Below are positions 8,443 to 17,458 of a stretch of DNA of 64,000 nt, piece after piece. Numbering within the stretch: the stretch's first letter is position 1; each line of letters begins with the position of its first letter. The notes under the pieces were generated by a model. It saw nothing but the letters and a program-made list of their open reading frames with translations, searched no databases and was not told where the DNA came from. This stretch comes from Microbacterium enclense (lineage in GTDB: Bacteria > Actinomycetota > Actinomycetes > Actinomycetales > Microbacteriaceae), in contig NZ_RBZY01000004.1 of NCBI RefSeq assembly GCF_004022425.1, positions 35,012 to 99,011 on the forward strand, written 5' to 3'. The position numbers and the translations under genes are program-made.

Positions 8443-9192
8443 GTGAGTTCCGACGAACCGGGCGGCACCCCCGCCGCCCCTCCGAAGCAGATGGGCGCGG
8501 CCTACGGTCTCGGACGCTTCTTCATCGCCCCGCTCGCGCGAGCGATCTATCGCCCCCGCGTGGAGGGGCGTGAGAACGTCCCGCGGACGGGCCCGGTGAT
8601 CTTCGCGAGCAACCATCTCTCGTTCATCGACTCCGTCGCCATTCCCGTGGCCTCCCCCCGCCCCGTCCACTTCCTCGCCAAATCGTCCTACTTCGAGAAG
8701 TGGGCGTCACGGCAGTTCTTCACCGCGATCGGCGCCATCGCGGTCGAGCGCGGTGCCGGGCAAGCCGCTCTCGACGCCCTCGACCAGCAGCGGGCTCTCC
8801 TGGAGGACGGCCGAGCGGTGGCCCTCTACCCTGAGGGCACCCGCTCCCTCGACGGGCGTCTGTACAAGGGCCGCACCGGTGTGGCCTTCCTTGCTCTGCA
8901 GACCGGCGCCCCGGTCGTCCCGGTGGGCCTCATCGGCACCGACAAGGTCATGCCCGTCGGCGCCAAGGTCCCCACCACGAAGGAACGGATCACGGTCCGC
9001 TTCGGCGAGCCCCTCGATCTGTCCCCGCACGGTCCGGCCTCGTCCGGACGCGCGCGACGCGGCGCGACCGACGAGATCATGGCCGCGATCCACGCGCTGA
9101 GCGAGCAGGAACTCGCCAACGCCTACAACGAGGTGCCGGCCCAGAATCCGATCGACCGCATCAAGCAGGTCCTCCCGCACGAGCGCATCTGA
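8443..9192 (+). CDS. 1-acyl-sn-glycerol-3-phosphate acyltransferase (PlsC family)
   Basis: 249 residues. PlsC-type enzymes acylate lysophosphatidate to phosphatidate at the membrane. The catalytic HX4D motif is seen in SNHLSFIDS, and the substrate-binding YPEGTRS block follows about 70 residues later, then APVVPVGLIGTDKVMP. The GTG start at 8443 lies six bases after TAGCCT (8431-8436) with no Shine-Dalgarno, which fits a leaderless transcript. The gene diverges from the FKBP lipoprotein gene and is followed by the dihydroxyacetone kinase operon, which has its own promoter, so a functional link there is not claimed. Confidence 0.92.
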   Translation: MSSDEPGGTPAAPPKQMGAAYGLGRFFIAPLARAIYRPRVEGRENVPRTGPVIFASNHLSFIDSVAIPVASPRPVHFLAKSSYFEKWASRQFFTAIGAIAVERGAGQAALDALDQQRALLEDGRAVALYPEGTRSLDGRLYKGRTGVAFLALQTGAPVVPVGLIGTDKVMPVGAKVPTTKERITVRFGEPLDLSPHGPASSGRARRGATDEIMAAIHALSEQELANAYNEVPAQNPIDRIKQVLPHERI

Positions 9193-9202
9193 GCGCACGC
9201 CC

Positions 9203-9231
9203 TTGACGTGGCGGCCCCTGGCGAGCAGGGT
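9203..9231 (+). promoter_or_regulatory. promoter of the dhaKLM operon
   Basis: TTGACG (9203-9208) and CAGGGT (9226-9231) are separated by 17 bases and lie about 50 bases before the dhaK start. The -35 is a good match and the -10 a fair one. This is inferred from consensus alone. Confidence 0.5.
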
Positions 9232-9279
9232 CGGAAGAGGTGGGCCCGAACCCGCCGCAGCCACGACGAGGAGGCACCC

Positions 9280-10275
9280 GTGAAGAAGTTCGTCAACGAC
9301 CCGGCAGACGTGCTGGCGGAGGCTCTGCGCGGCATCCACGCCGCTCATCCCGACCTTCGCATCGACACCGAGAACCGCGTCATCCTGCGGGCCGAACCGA
9401 CGCGCGACGGCAAGGTCGCGCTCGTCTCGGGCGGCGGATCGGGCCATGAGCCGATGCACGGCGGATTCGTCGGGCGTGGCATGCTCGACGCCGCCGCGGC
9501 CGGCGAGGTGTTCACCTCCCCCACCCCCGACCAGGTGCTGGCGGCGACCCAGGCCGTGGATTCCGGCGCGGGCGTGCTGCACATCGTGAAGAACTACACC
9601 GGCGATGTGCTGAACTTCGAGATGGCCGTCGAACTCGCCGCCGCCGAGGGCGTACGGGTCGAATCCGTCGTCGTCGCCGATGACGTGGCCGTGCAGGATT
9701 CCACGTGGACGGCGGGGCGCCGCGGGACCGGCACCACCGTGATCCTCGAGAAGATCGTGGGCGCTCTGGCCGAGGAGGGGGCCGACCTCGACGCGGTCGC
9801 CGCCCTCGCCCGCCACGTCGCAGATGCCGGGCGCTCGATGGGCGTGGCCCTCACGAGCTGCACGGTGCCCGCCGTCGGACACCCCACGTTCGAGCTCCCC
9901 GAGGACGAGATGGAGGTGGGCGTCGGCATCCACGGCGAGCCCGGCCGCAGCCGCGTGAAGCTCGCCACCGCTCGGGAGGTCGCGAAGCTCATGGTCGACC
10001 CGATCGTCCACGACTTCGGCGCGCCCGTCGGACCCGCCATCGTGCTGCTGTCGGGTCTCGGCGGCACCCCGCTGATCGAGCAGTACCTGCTGTACGGCGA
10101 GATCGCGCCGCTGTTGGCCGAGGCCGGGGTCGACGTGCAGCGCGTGCTGGTCGGCGACTACATCACGAGCCTCGACATGGCCGGAGCATCGCTCACCGTC
10201 GTGAAGGCCGACGACGAGTTCCTGCGCCTGTGGGACGCCCCGGTGGTGACCCCCGGCCTCCGGTGGGGCGCATGA
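9280..10275 (+). CDS. dhaK: dihydroxyacetone kinase subunit DhaK
   Basis: 331 residues. DhaK binds dihydroxyacetone covalently through a His (hemiaminal) and presents it to DhaL-ATP for phosphorylation to DHAP. The family start VKKFVNDPADVLAEAL and SGGGSGHEPMHGGFVGRGMLDAA are intact, and the substrate His is His218 in VGIHGEPG. The GTG at 9280 has a strong GAGGAGG six bases upstream; reading further 5' only adds a low-complexity extension. It is the first gene of dhaK-dhaL-dhaM, overlapping dhaL by four bases (ATGA). The presence of DhaM makes this the PTS-dependent type and not an ATP-dependent single-chain kinase. Confidence 0.95.
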   Translation: MKKFVNDPADVLAEALRGIHAAHPDLRIDTENRVILRAEPTRDGKVALVSGGGSGHEPMHGGFVGRGMLDAAAAGEVFTSPTPDQVLAATQAVDSGAGVLHIVKNYTGDVLNFEMAVELAAAEGVRVESVVVADDVAVQDSTWTAGRRGTGTTVILEKIVGALAEEGADLDAVAALARHVADAGRSMGVALTSCTVPAVGHPTFELPEDEMEVGVGIHGEPGRSRVKLATAREVAKLMVDPIVHDFGAPVGPAIVLLSGLGGTPLIEQYLLYGEIAPLLAEAGVDVQRVLVGDYITSLDMAGASLTVVKADDEFLRLWDAPVVTPGLRWGA

Positions 10276-10907
10276 GCGGCGCCGTCTCGACCGACGACCT
10301 CGTCGCCTGGATCCGGGCGTTCCGGGATGCCGTGCGGGAACACCGCGACGACCTCACGGCCTTGGACTCGGCGATCGGCGACGCCGACCACGGGTCGAAC
10401 ATGGCGCGAGGGCTCGATGCCGTCGTGGCGAAGCTGGAGACCACCCCGGCCTCGGCGCCCGACCTGTTCAAGACCGTGGGGATGACCCTCGTGTCGTCGG
10501 TGGGCGGCGCGAGCGGGCCGCTCTACGGCACGTTCTTCCTCCGGATGGGGCCTCCCCTGTCCGACAGCGTGGACGCCGCATCTCTGGGGGCCGCGCTGCG
10601 CGCCGGCGTGGACGGAGTGGTCGCGCGCGGCAAAGCCGAACCCGGCGACAAGACGATGATCGACGCTCAGCTGCCCGCCGTCGCCGCGTGGGATGACGCG
10701 GTCGACGGCGGCGCCGACGCCGCGGACGCGGCGACCGCCGCGGCGGAAGCCGCCGCACGGGGCCGCGACGCCACCGAGCCGCTCGTCGCCCGCAAGGGAC
10801 GCGCGAGCTACCTGGGCGAGCGCAGCGCCGGGCACATCGATCCGGGCGCAGCCTCGTCGGCGCTGCTGTTCCAGGCGCTGAGCGACACCCTGGCGGCCCG
10901 CCGGTGA
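10272..10907 (+). CDS. dhaL: dihydroxyacetone kinase subunit DhaL
   Basis: 211 residues. DhaL holds ADP/ATP as a bound coenzyme and transfers the phosphate to the DhaK-bound substrate; it is recharged by DhaM. The metal-coordinating motif GDADHGSNMARG lies near residues 36-47, and VGGASGPLYGTFFLRMG and the GDKTMIDAQLPA loop are conserved. It is translationally coupled at both ends: its ATG overlaps the dhaK stop and its TGA overlaps the GTG of dhaM. Length and motifs are normal for the family. Confidence 0.95.
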   Translation: MSGAVSTDDLVAWIRAFRDAVREHRDDLTALDSAIGDADHGSNMARGLDAVVAKLETTPASAPDLFKTVGMTLVSSVGGASGPLYGTFFLRMGPPLSDSVDAASLGAALRAGVDGVVARGKAEPGDKTMIDAQLPAVAAWDDAVDGGADAADAATAAAEAAARGRDATEPLVARKGRASYLGERSAGHIDPGAASSALLFQALSDTLAARR

Positions 10908-11626
10908 TCGGAATCGTCGCGGTCTCGCACAGCCGGCCGCTCGCCGAGGCCGCCGTCGACCTCGCGCTGCAGATGGGCGGCGACGAACCGCCCTCCGTCC
11001 GCGTCGCCGCGGGCGGTCCGGACGGGGATCTGGGAACGGATGCCACGGCGATCGCCGAGGCCATCGATGCGGCCGACTCCGGTGAGGGCGTGCTGGTGCT
11101 GATGGATCTGGGCTCGGCTCTGCTGAGTGCGGAGATGGCGCTGGAGTTCAGCGCGGCGCCCGAGCGGGTCGTGCTGAGCCCGGCGCCGTTCGTCGAGGGT
11201 CTTGTGAGCGCGGTCGTGACGGCGGCGGGTGGCGGGGCGCTGGGAGAAGTCGCCGCAGAGGTGGCCCGCGCCGCGGACGCGAAGCGCGCTCAGCTCGGAG
11301 CGACCGAGGCCGTCGCGCCCGCGCCGTCCCCCGCCGCACCGACGGATGACGCCCTCTCGTTCGAGACCACGGTGATCAATCCGTCGGGTCTGCACGCCCG
11401 ACCGGCCGCGACCTTCGTCAAAGCGGCGTCCCGCTACGACGCCGACGTCCAGATCGAAGAGGTGGGCGGCGAAGCGCCCGCCGTCTCGGCCCGCAGTCTG
11501 CTGGCGCTCATGGCGCTCGGTGTCCGTCAGGGTGCGCGCGTGCGGGTGAGCGCCTCGGGACCTCAGGCGAAGGACGCCCTCGACGACCTGCGGTCCCTGA
11601 TCGACGACGGTTTCGGAGAGGTCTGA
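10904..11626 (+). CDS. dhaM: DhaM phosphotransferase: EIIA(man)-like domain fused to HPr
   Basis: 240 residues in two domains. Residues 1-135 are an EIIA-mannose-like fold with the phospho-His in VSHSRPLAE (His9). Residues about 155-240 are an HPr domain, with the phospho-His in NPSGLHARPAATFVKAA and the regulatory-Ser region ARSLLALMALG. The two are joined by an Ala/Pro-rich linker. DhaM passes PEP-derived phosphate to DhaL-bound ADP. The EI-like domain found in some DhaM proteins is absent, so phosphate must come from the general PTS enzyme I. Its GTG overlaps the dhaL stop. It is convergent with the SorC regulator 12 bases away. Confidence 0.93.
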   Translation: MIGIVAVSHSRPLAEAAVDLALQMGGDEPPSVRVAAGGPDGDLGTDATAIAEAIDAADSGEGVLVLMDLGSALLSAEMALEFSAAPERVVLSPAPFVEGLVSAVVTAAGGGALGEVAAEVARAADAKRAQLGATEAVAPAPSPAAPTDDALSFETTVINPSGLHARPAATFVKAASRYDADVQIEEVGGEAPAVSARSLLALMALGVRQGARVRVSASGPQAKDALDDLRSLIDDGFGEV

Positions 11627-11638
11627 CCGCGGCGACGG

Positions 11639-12604
11639 TCAGCGCGTGACGCTGAGGAGGCGGCGGGCGAGGGCTTCCTCGACCACCAGTTCTGTCACGA
11701 GTCCCGCGGCGAGCGCACCGCGCAGGGCGCTCAGCTTCGACAAGCTCGACACGACGCAGAATCGACGCGGGATGCGGCGCACGGTGTCGAGGTCCGGTCC
11801 GCTGGAGCGGGCATTGAGCTCGGGGATGTCGCACGATCCGTCGACGCGATAGAACACGGTCGCGCAGTCGCCGACGACGCCCTCGCGTTCAATCACCGCA
11901 CCGTCACGATCGTCGAAGTAGTCGCCGCTGTACACGTGCGAAGGGACCTCGGCGTGCGGGGACCCCAGACCGAACACGAACAGGCCCACTCGCTGCTGGA
12001 TCTCCAGGACCGAGCGCACCGATCGTTCGCGCCACATCGCCTGCTTGGTGCGGGGGTCGTCGAACAGTGCCGGTACCGGGAATTGGTGCACCGACGACGA
12101 CCACGCGGCACCGAGACGAGAGAGGATCTCCCCCGCATACGGGATGCCGGAGGTCCGGAGGTTCGCGGCCCCGTTCATCTGCACGATGTGGGTGTCGTGC
12201 ACGTCCTTCGCAGGGACGTGCCGAGCGATCGCCGAGAGGGTGGACCCCCACGCGATCCCGATCGTCATCGACGACTCGATGCGCTCGACGAGGATGCGCG
12301 CCGCGGTCAGCGCCGTGCGCTCGAGGCGCTCCGCCTCGGACGTGCGCGCGGGGGTCGGGACGACGTGCGCGGTGATGCCGAAACGATCGGAGATGCGCTG
12401 CGCCATCTGTCCGCGCGCGTCATCGGGCGAGCTGATCGAGATGGTCACGAGCCCGACGTCGCGAGCGTGCTGGAGCAGCCGGGAGACGGACGACCGGGAT
12501 ACCCGCATCTCGTGGGCGATGGCATCCATCGTGAGGTCCTGCATGTAGTACAGCTGCGCCGCGCGCAGCGCGTCTCGGGAACGTTCCTCCGTTTGCGTCG
12601 TCAT
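11639..12604 (-). CDS. SorC/DeoR-family sugar-binding transcriptional regulator
   Basis: 321 residues. An N-terminal helix-turn-helix (about 10-60: AAQLYYMQDLTMDAIAHEM, then RVSRSSVSRLLQHARDVG) precedes a SorC-type effector-binding domain (about 65-315) with GIAWGSTLSAIARHVP, typical of phosphosugar sensors. It lies between the dha operon and the glpD-F-K genes and diverges from glpD across a 107-base gap that holds a good palindrome (12631-12667). It probably senses a triose or glycerol phosphate and controls glpD and perhaps dha and glpFK. Activator versus repressor cannot be told from sequence. Confidence 0.9.
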   Translation of the reverse strand: MTTQTEERSRDALRAAQLYYMQDLTMDAIAHEMRVSRSSVSRLLQHARDVGLVTISISSPDDARGQMAQRISDRFGITAHVVPTPARTSEAERLERTALTAARILVERIESSMTIGIAWGSTLSAIARHVPAKDVHDTHIVQMNGAANLRTSGIPYAGEILSRLGAAWSSSVHQFPVPALFDDPRTKQAMWRERSVRSVLEIQQRVGLFVFGLGSPHAEVPSHVYSGDYFDDRDGAVIEREGVVGDCATVFYRVDGSCDIPELNARSSGPDLDTVRRIPRRFCVVSSLSKLSALRGALAAGLVTELVVEEALARRLLSVTR

Positions 12605-12630
12605 CGTCTCCCTCTCGTCGCTTGCCTATT

Positions 12631-12667
12631 CTGCACGTTTGTTCAAGGGGCTTGCAACAACGTGCAG
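12631..12667. promoter_or_regulatory. palindromic operator between SorC regulator and glpD
   Basis: CTGCACGTT (12631-12639) and AACGTGCAG (12659-12667) are perfect 9-bp inverted arms; pairing extends inward as TTGTT/AACAA with one base skipped. The palindrome overlaps a possible glpD -35 (TTGCAA, 12653-12658) and lies close to the regulator start. It is the obvious binding site for the neighbouring SorC-type regulator, by inference. Confidence 0.72.
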
Positions 12668-12711
12668 TGGCGCGCATCCTCGTTGTACCTCAACGAAAGG
12701 TCGCAGTCGAC

Positions 12712-14430
12712 ATGTCGTCCCCCTCTTCTTCGCTCCGCGCCGACGTCCAGGCGCTCCGTGACGCCGAAGACCTCGACGTCCTCATCATCGGAGGGGGCAT
12801 CAACGGCCTCGCCACCCTCCGCGACCTCGCCCTCCAGGGCGTGAAGGTCGCACTCGTCGAGCGCGGCGACTTCGTCTCGGGCGCATCCTCGGCGTCCAGC
12901 CACATGGTGCACGGTGGCATCCGCTACCTCGAGAACGGCGAGTTCCGTCTCGTGAAGGAGGCGGTCACCGAGCGCAACGACCTGCTCAAAACGGCTCCGC
13001 ACTACGTCAAGCCGCTCGAGACCACGATCCCGATCTACAAGACGTTCTCGGGCATTCTCTCGGCCCCCTTCCGCCTTCTCGTCACCCACGGTCGCGGCAA
13101 GCCCAGCGAGCGCGGCGCGCTGCTGATCAAGGTCGGTCTCATCATGTACGACACCTTCTCGCGCGACGGCGGCACCGTCCCGCGGCACAAGTTCTTCGGG
13201 AAGAAGAAGTCGCTGGCCGACCTCCCCCGCCTGAACCCCGACCTCGCCTACACCGCGACCTACTTCGACGCCTCAATGCACGATCCCGAGCGCATCGCCC
13301 TCGACGTGCTGCACGACGGCATCATCGCCGGCGGCGGACGCACCCAGGCCGTCAACTACGTCTCGGCCGTGGGCGCCGATGAGAACGGCGTGCGCGTGCG
13401 TGACGAGGTCTCCGGCGAGGAGTTCTCGGTCACGGCCAAGGTCATCCTGAACACCTCCGGCCCCTGGACCGACCTCACAAATTGCGCCATGGGACTGCCG
13501 ACGGAGTTCATGGGGGGAACCAAGGGTTCGCACATCGTCCTCGACAACCCGGAGTTGCTCGCGGCGACCGGCGGACGAGAGATCTTCTTCGAGCACTCCG
13601 ACGGTCGCATCGTGCTGATCTACCCGCTCAAGGACCGCGTCCTCGTCGGTACCACGGATATCGACGCCGACCCGGGTCAGCCGGTGGTCTGCACGGACGA
13701 CGAGATCGAGTACTTCTTCGACCTCATCGGCGCCGTCTTCCCGACGGTCGCGGTCGAACGGTCGCAGATCGTGTACACGTTCTCCGGCATCCGTCCGCTG
13801 CCCCGACACGACGACACGGCGCCGGGCTTCGTCTCCCGCGACTACCGCATCGTCGAGAACGAGATCGGCGGCACCCCGGCCATGAGCCTCGTGGGCGGCA
13901 AGTGGACCACGTTCCGCGCCCTCGCCGAGCACCTCAGCATGAAGACGCTGCAGCGGCTGCGCCGCCCCCACCGCGTCAGCACGCAGGGCCTCCCCATCGG
14001 CGGCGGCAAGGCGTTCCCCACCTCGCCTGAAGAGCGTCGCCGCTGGGTGGCCGCGCGCACGAATGCCCACCCGGCCGCCGTCGTGGATGCCATGCTCGAG
14101 CGCTACGGCACGCGCGCCGACGCGATCCTCGACGTCCTGCCCGCCGAGCCGACCGCGCTCGAGCACGCTCCCGGTTACTACCGCGAAGAGCTCGTTTGGA
14201 TCGCCGAGAACGAGCAGGTCGTGCACCTCATCGACGTGCTCCTGCGCCGGACGCACCTCGCCTTCGTGGGAGGGATGACCGAGCGCACTCTCCGCGAGGT
14301 CGCTGACACCGTCGCGGCTCCGCTCGGGTGGGACGCGGCGCGCGTGGACGAGGAGATCGCCGCCGCCACAGAGACGCTGCGCACGGCGCACCGGGTGGAT
14401 CTCGCCGAGGCCGGCGTGGCCCGAATCTGA
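12712..14430 (+). CDS. glpD: glycerol-3-phosphate dehydrogenase (FAD-dependent)
   Basis: 572 residues. GlpD oxidises glycerol-3-phosphate to DHAP at the membrane and feeds electrons to quinone. The FAD-binding motif IIGGGINGLATLRDLALQG starts near residue 25 with VERGDFVSGASSASSHMVHGGIRYLE following. VGTTDIDADPGQP and GGKWTTFRALAEH are also family blocks, and the C-terminal DAO_C domain is present. The ATG at 12712 has GAAAGG 11 bases upstream. It is the first gene of the glycerol group glpD-glpF-glpK, likely under the SorC-type regulator across the palindrome at 12631. A strong hairpin follows it, so glpF may be transcribed from its own promoter. Confidence 0.96.
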   Translation: MSSPSSSLRADVQALRDAEDLDVLIIGGGINGLATLRDLALQGVKVALVERGDFVSGASSASSHMVHGGIRYLENGEFRLVKEAVTERNDLLKTAPHYVKPLETTIPIYKTFSGILSAPFRLLVTHGRGKPSERGALLIKVGLIMYDTFSRDGGTVPRHKFFGKKKSLADLPRLNPDLAYTATYFDASMHDPERIALDVLHDGIIAGGGRTQAVNYVSAVGADENGVRVRDEVSGEEFSVTAKVILNTSGPWTDLTNCAMGLPTEFMGGTKGSHIVLDNPELLAATGGREIFFEHSDGRIVLIYPLKDRVLVGTTDIDADPGQPVVCTDDEIEYFFDLIGAVFPTVAVERSQIVYTFSGIRPLPRHDDTAPGFVSRDYRIVENEIGGTPAMSLVGGKWTTFRALAEHLSMKTLQRLRRPHRVSTQGLPIGGGKAFPTSPEERRRWVAARTNAHPAAVVDAMLERYGTRADAILDVLPAEPTALEHAPGYYREELVWIAENEQVVHLIDVLLRRTHLAFVGGMTERTLREVADTVAAPLGWDAARVDEEIAAATETLRTAHRVDLAEAGVARI

Positions 14431-14436
14431 GAGAAC

Positions 14437-14468
14437 GTGCGGGCGCGCCTTCTGTTGCGCGCCCGCAC
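14437..14468. terminator. hairpin after glpD
   Basis: GTGCGGGCGCG (14437-14447) pairs perfectly with CGCGCCCGCAC (14458-14468) over a 10-base loop, seven bases after the glpD stop. No T-run follows, so it may be a weak terminator or an mRNA 3' stabiliser. Confidence 0.6.
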
Positions 14469-14482
14469 GGCGGCCATACATT
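14455..14482 (+). promoter_or_regulatory. possible glpF promoter
   Basis: TTGCGC (14455-14460) and TACATT (14477-14482) are separated by 16 bases, about 70 bases before glpF. The -35 overlaps the hairpin after glpD. It is a consensus match only. Confidence 0.35.
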
Positions 14483-14550
14483 CGGGGTAACCGAGCCGCG
14501 AAACGTCCGAGCCGATGGCGGCCGGGCACAACAGAAAGGTCGATGACGAC

Positions 14551-15309
14551 ATGCAAGAAGTGAATCTGGGGCTGTACTTCCTCTCGGAGGTCGTCGGCAC
14601 CGCCATGCTGATCCTGCTGGGTTGTGGCGTGGTCGCCAACGTGGCGCTGGCCAAGACCAAGGGCAATGCCGGTGGATTCCTGATGGTGAACTGGGGATGG
14701 GGCCTCGCGGTCTTCGCCGGTGTCATCGTCTCCGCCTACTCCGGTGCGCAGCTGAACCCGGCCGTGTCCATCGGACTCCTGGTCCACGGCGACATCTCGA
14801 TCGCACAGTTCTTCGTGGCCGTCGCCGCGCAGCTGATCGGCGCCATCATCGGTGCCGTGCTCGCGTGGGCGTCGTACAAGCAGCACTTCGACGATGAGCC
14901 GGACCCCGCCGCCAAGCTCGGCGTTTTCTCGACGGGACCGGCGATCCGTTCCTACGGCTTCAACTTCCTCACCGAGGTCATCGCGACCTTCGTCCTGGTG
15001 TTCGTCATCTTCGGCTTCCGCGACTACGGTGTCGCCGACATCGGCGTCCCGGGCGGCATCGGTGGCCTCGCCGCCGTCCCGGTGGCCCTGCTCGTGGTCG
15101 GTATCGGCGCCTCCCTCGGTGGCCCGACCGGGTACGCGATCAACCCCGCCCGTGACCTCGGACCCCGCATCGCGCACGCCCTCCTGCCGATCAAGGGCAA
15201 GGGTTCCAGCGACTGGGGCTATTCGTGGGTCCCCGTCGCCGGCCCCCTGGTCGGAGGCGCGCTCGCCGGGCTGCTGGCCCCCGTGCTCCTGGGCTTCGTC
15301 GCCGCCTGA
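14551..15309 (+). CDS. glpF: glycerol uptake facilitator (aquaglyceroporin)
   Basis: 252 residues with six predicted membrane helices and the two half-helix NPA loops: QLNPAVS near residue 70 and INPARDLGPR near 200. Asp after the second NPAR is typical of glycerol facilitators, in contrast to water-specific aquaporins. It lets glycerol diffuse in, to be trapped by GlpK just downstream. The ATG at 14551 lies 11 bases after GAAAGG, a rather long spacing; a nearer ATG at 14543 is out of frame. It lies between glpD and glpK on the same strand. Confidence 0.94.
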   Translation: MQEVNLGLYFLSEVVGTAMLILLGCGVVANVALAKTKGNAGGFLMVNWGWGLAVFAGVIVSAYSGAQLNPAVSIGLLVHGDISIAQFFVAVAAQLIGAIIGAVLAWASYKQHFDDEPDPAAKLGVFSTGPAIRSYGFNFLTEVIATFVLVFVIFGFRDYGVADIGVPGGIGGLAAVPVALLVVGIGASLGGPTGYAINPARDLGPRIAHALLPIKGKGSSDWGYSWVPVAGPLVGGALAGLLAPVLLGFVAA

Positions 15310-15397
15310 TCCCCGGCGGGGGCGTCGCACCGACGCCCTCGCCCCTCCCTCCGTTCCCCTCCGATCCACCTCAACCCACTGACAAAGGAGTCCATCC

Positions 15398-16909
15398 ATG
15401 GCCGACTACGTCCTCGCCATCGACCAGGGCACGACCTCGACGCGCGCGATGATCTTCAACAAGTCCGGCGGCGTCGTCTCCGTCGGACAGAAGGAGCACG
15501 AGCAGATCTTCCCCAAGGCCGGGTGGGTCGAGCACGACCCGCTGGAGATCTGGCGCAACACGCAGGAAGTGATCGGTCTGGCCCTCAGCCGCGCCGACAT
15601 CACCCGCCACGACATCGCCGCGGTCGGCATCACCAACCAGCGCGAGACCGCCGTGGTCTGGGACAAGAACTCGGGCAAGCCGGTCTACAACGCCATCGTG
15701 TGGCAGGACACGCGCACGCAGTCGATCGTCGACCGCCTCGCCGATGGCGACACCGAGCGCTACAAGAGCATCGTGGGCCTGCCGCTGGCGACGTACTTCT
15801 CGGGCACGAAGATCGTGTGGATCCTTGAGAACGTCGACGGTGCGCGCGAGAAGGCCGAGGCCGGCGACCTGCTGTTCGGCACCACCGACACCTGGGTGCT
15901 GTGGAACCTCACCGGCGGTATCGACGGTGGCGTCCACGCGACCGACGTCACCAACGCCAGCCGCACGCTCTTCATGGACCTCGAGACGCTCGAGTGGCGC
16001 GACGACATCCTCGCCGACTTCGGTGTGCCCAAGTCGATGCTCCCCCAGATCCGCTCCTCCTCCGAGGTGTACGGAACCGTCGAGTCGTCCTCGCTCCTGC
16101 GCGAGACCCCCGTGGCCGGCATCCTCGGCGACCAGCAGGCGGCCACGTTCGGTCAGGCCGCCTTCGACCCGGGTGAGAGCAAGAACACCTACGGCACCGG
16201 CAACTTCCTCATCTTCCAGACGGGTGAGGAGATCGTCCACTCCAAGAACGGCCTGCTGACGACCCTCGGGTACAAGCTCGGCGACCAGCCGGCGCGTTAC
16301 GCTCTCGAGGGCTCGATCGCCGTGACCGGTTCGCTCATCCAGTGGCTGCGCGACCAGCTCGGCATCATCTCCTCGGCCCCTGAGGTCGAGGCCCTGGCGC
16401 GCACCGTCGACGACAACGGCGGCGTGTACTTCGTGCCGGCGTTCTCGGGCCTGTTCGCTCCGTACTGGCGTCCCGACGCCCGTGGCGCGATCGTCGGCAT
16501 GACGCGGTTCGTCAACAAGGGGCACATCGCCCGCGCTGCTCTGGAGGCCACCGCCTTCCAGACCCGTGAAGTCCTCGAGGCCGTCAACGCCGACTCGGGC
16601 GTCGACCTCACCGAGCTCAAGGTCGACGGCGGGATGACCGCGAACGATGAGCTGATGCAGTTCCAGGCCGACATCCTCGGTGTGCCGGTCGTCCGTCCCG
16701 TCGTCGCCGAGACCACCGCGCTCGGCGCGGCGTACGCGGCCGGCCTCGCGGTTGGCTTCTGGGACAACCTCGATGACCTCCGCGCCAACTGGCAGGAGGA
16801 CAACCGCTGGGAGCCCGACATGGACTCCGACGAGCGCGACCGCGAGCTGCGCCTGTGGAAGAAGGCCGTGACCAAGTCGATGGACTGGGTCGACGAGGAC
16901 GTGCGCTGA
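15398..16909 (+). CDS. glpK: glycerol kinase
   Basis: 503 residues. GlpK phosphorylates glycerol to sn-glycerol-3-phosphate with ATP, trapping it in the cytoplasm and supplying GlpD. The N-terminal phosphate-binding loop [12 protein letters not shown], the substrate region [27 protein letters not shown] and the C-terminal [19 protein letters not shown] block are all present. The ATG has AAAGGAG eight bases upstream. It follows glpF by 88 bases, completing a glycerol uptake, phosphorylation and oxidation set, and ends at a strong terminator (16924-16960). Confidence 0.97.
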   Translation: MADYVLAIDQGTTSTRAMIFNKSGGVVSVGQKEHEQIFPKAGWVEHDPLEIWRNTQEVIGLALSRADITRHDIAAVGITNQRETAVVWDKNSGKPVYNAIVWQDTRTQSIVDRLADGDTERYKSIVGLPLATYFSGTKIVWILENVDGAREKAEAGDLLFGTTDTWVLWNLTGGIDGGVHATDVTNASRTLFMDLETLEWRDDILADFGVPKSMLPQIRSSSEVYGTVESSSLLRETPVAGILGDQQAATFGQAAFDPGESKNTYGTGNFLIFQTGEEIVHSKNGLLTTLGYKLGDQPARYALEGSIAVTGSLIQWLRDQLGIISSAPEVEALARTVDDNGGVYFVPAFSGLFAPYWRPDARGAIVGMTRFVNKGHIARAALEATAFQTREVLEAVNADSGVDLTELKVDGGMTANDELMQFQADILGVPVVRPVVAETTALGAAYAAGLAVGFWDNLDDLRANWQEDNRWEPDMDSDERDRELRLWKKAVTKSMDWVDEDVR

Positions 16910-16923
16910 GCGCTCCCCTCAGA

Positions 16924-16960
16924 ACGGAACCCCGTCGGCTTCGCGCCGGCGGGGTTCCGT
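16924..16960. terminator. terminator after glpK
   Basis: ACGGAACCCCG (16924-16934) pairs perfectly with CGGGGTTCCGT (16950-16960), 11 bp, and the intervening GTCGGC/GCCGGC extends the stem. It lies between the convergent glpK and OsmC genes and could serve both. Confidence 0.82.
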
Positions 16961-16987
16961 CGTCTGCGGCCCTGCGACGGCGACGCG

Positions 16988-17458
16988 TCAGGCCGCTATG
17001 ACCACCGGCTCGTGCCGCACCGGGAAGTTGACCGAGTTTGCGATGAAGCACCATTCGCGCGCCTGGCGATGCGCCGCGATCGCGGCCTCCACCATGGACT
17101 CCTCCGCCACCACGACCTGTGGGCGCAGCAGGACATCCGTGAACGCGCCCCCACCCTTGCCGTCCTCGACGAGCGTTCCGCTGGCATCGTCTCGGTAGGA
17201 CACCACGACCACGTCCGTCTTCACGCACGCGTACAGGTACGACAGCAGGTGACATTCGCTCAGAGCGGCCAACAGCAACTCCTCGGGGTTCCACTTGGCG
17301 GGATCACCCCGGAACGGCGTGTCCGCCGACGCCTCGAGCAGGGGCTTGCCGTCGACCACGAGCGAGACCGATCGGTCGTAGTCGCGGTACCCGCTCGTGC
17401 CGGTCCCCCGGTCTCCGGTCCACGTGGCCTGCAAGCGGTACTGGTGCTCTCCGATCAT
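16988..17458 (-). CDS. OsmC family peroxiredoxin-like protein
   Basis: 156 residues, the normal OsmC/Ohr length. OsmC-type proteins reduce organic hydroperoxides using two Cys. The first Cys lies in LLAALSECHLLSYLYAC and the second in REWCFIANSVNFPV, matching the family pattern. FRGDPAKWNPEELLLAALSEC is the characteristic block. The ATG at 17458 is preceded six bases upstream by CAGGAT, which suggests a leaderless start; no better Shine-Dalgarno is seen. It stands alone between glpK and a divergent asparaginase gene. Confidence 0.88.
   Translation of the reverse strand: MIGEHQYRLQATWTGDRGTGTSGYRDYDRSVSLVVDGKPLLEASADTPFRGDPAKWNPEELLLAALSECHLLSYLYACVKTDVVVVSYRDDASGTLVEDGKGGGAFTDVLLRPQVVVAEESMVEAAIAAHRQAREWCFIANSVNFPVRHEPVVIAA

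Noticed and set aside
9208..9279. Earlier ATG for DhaK
   Set aside because: It starts inside the promoter spacer and adds residues unlike DhaK; the GTG at 9280 has GAGGAGG.
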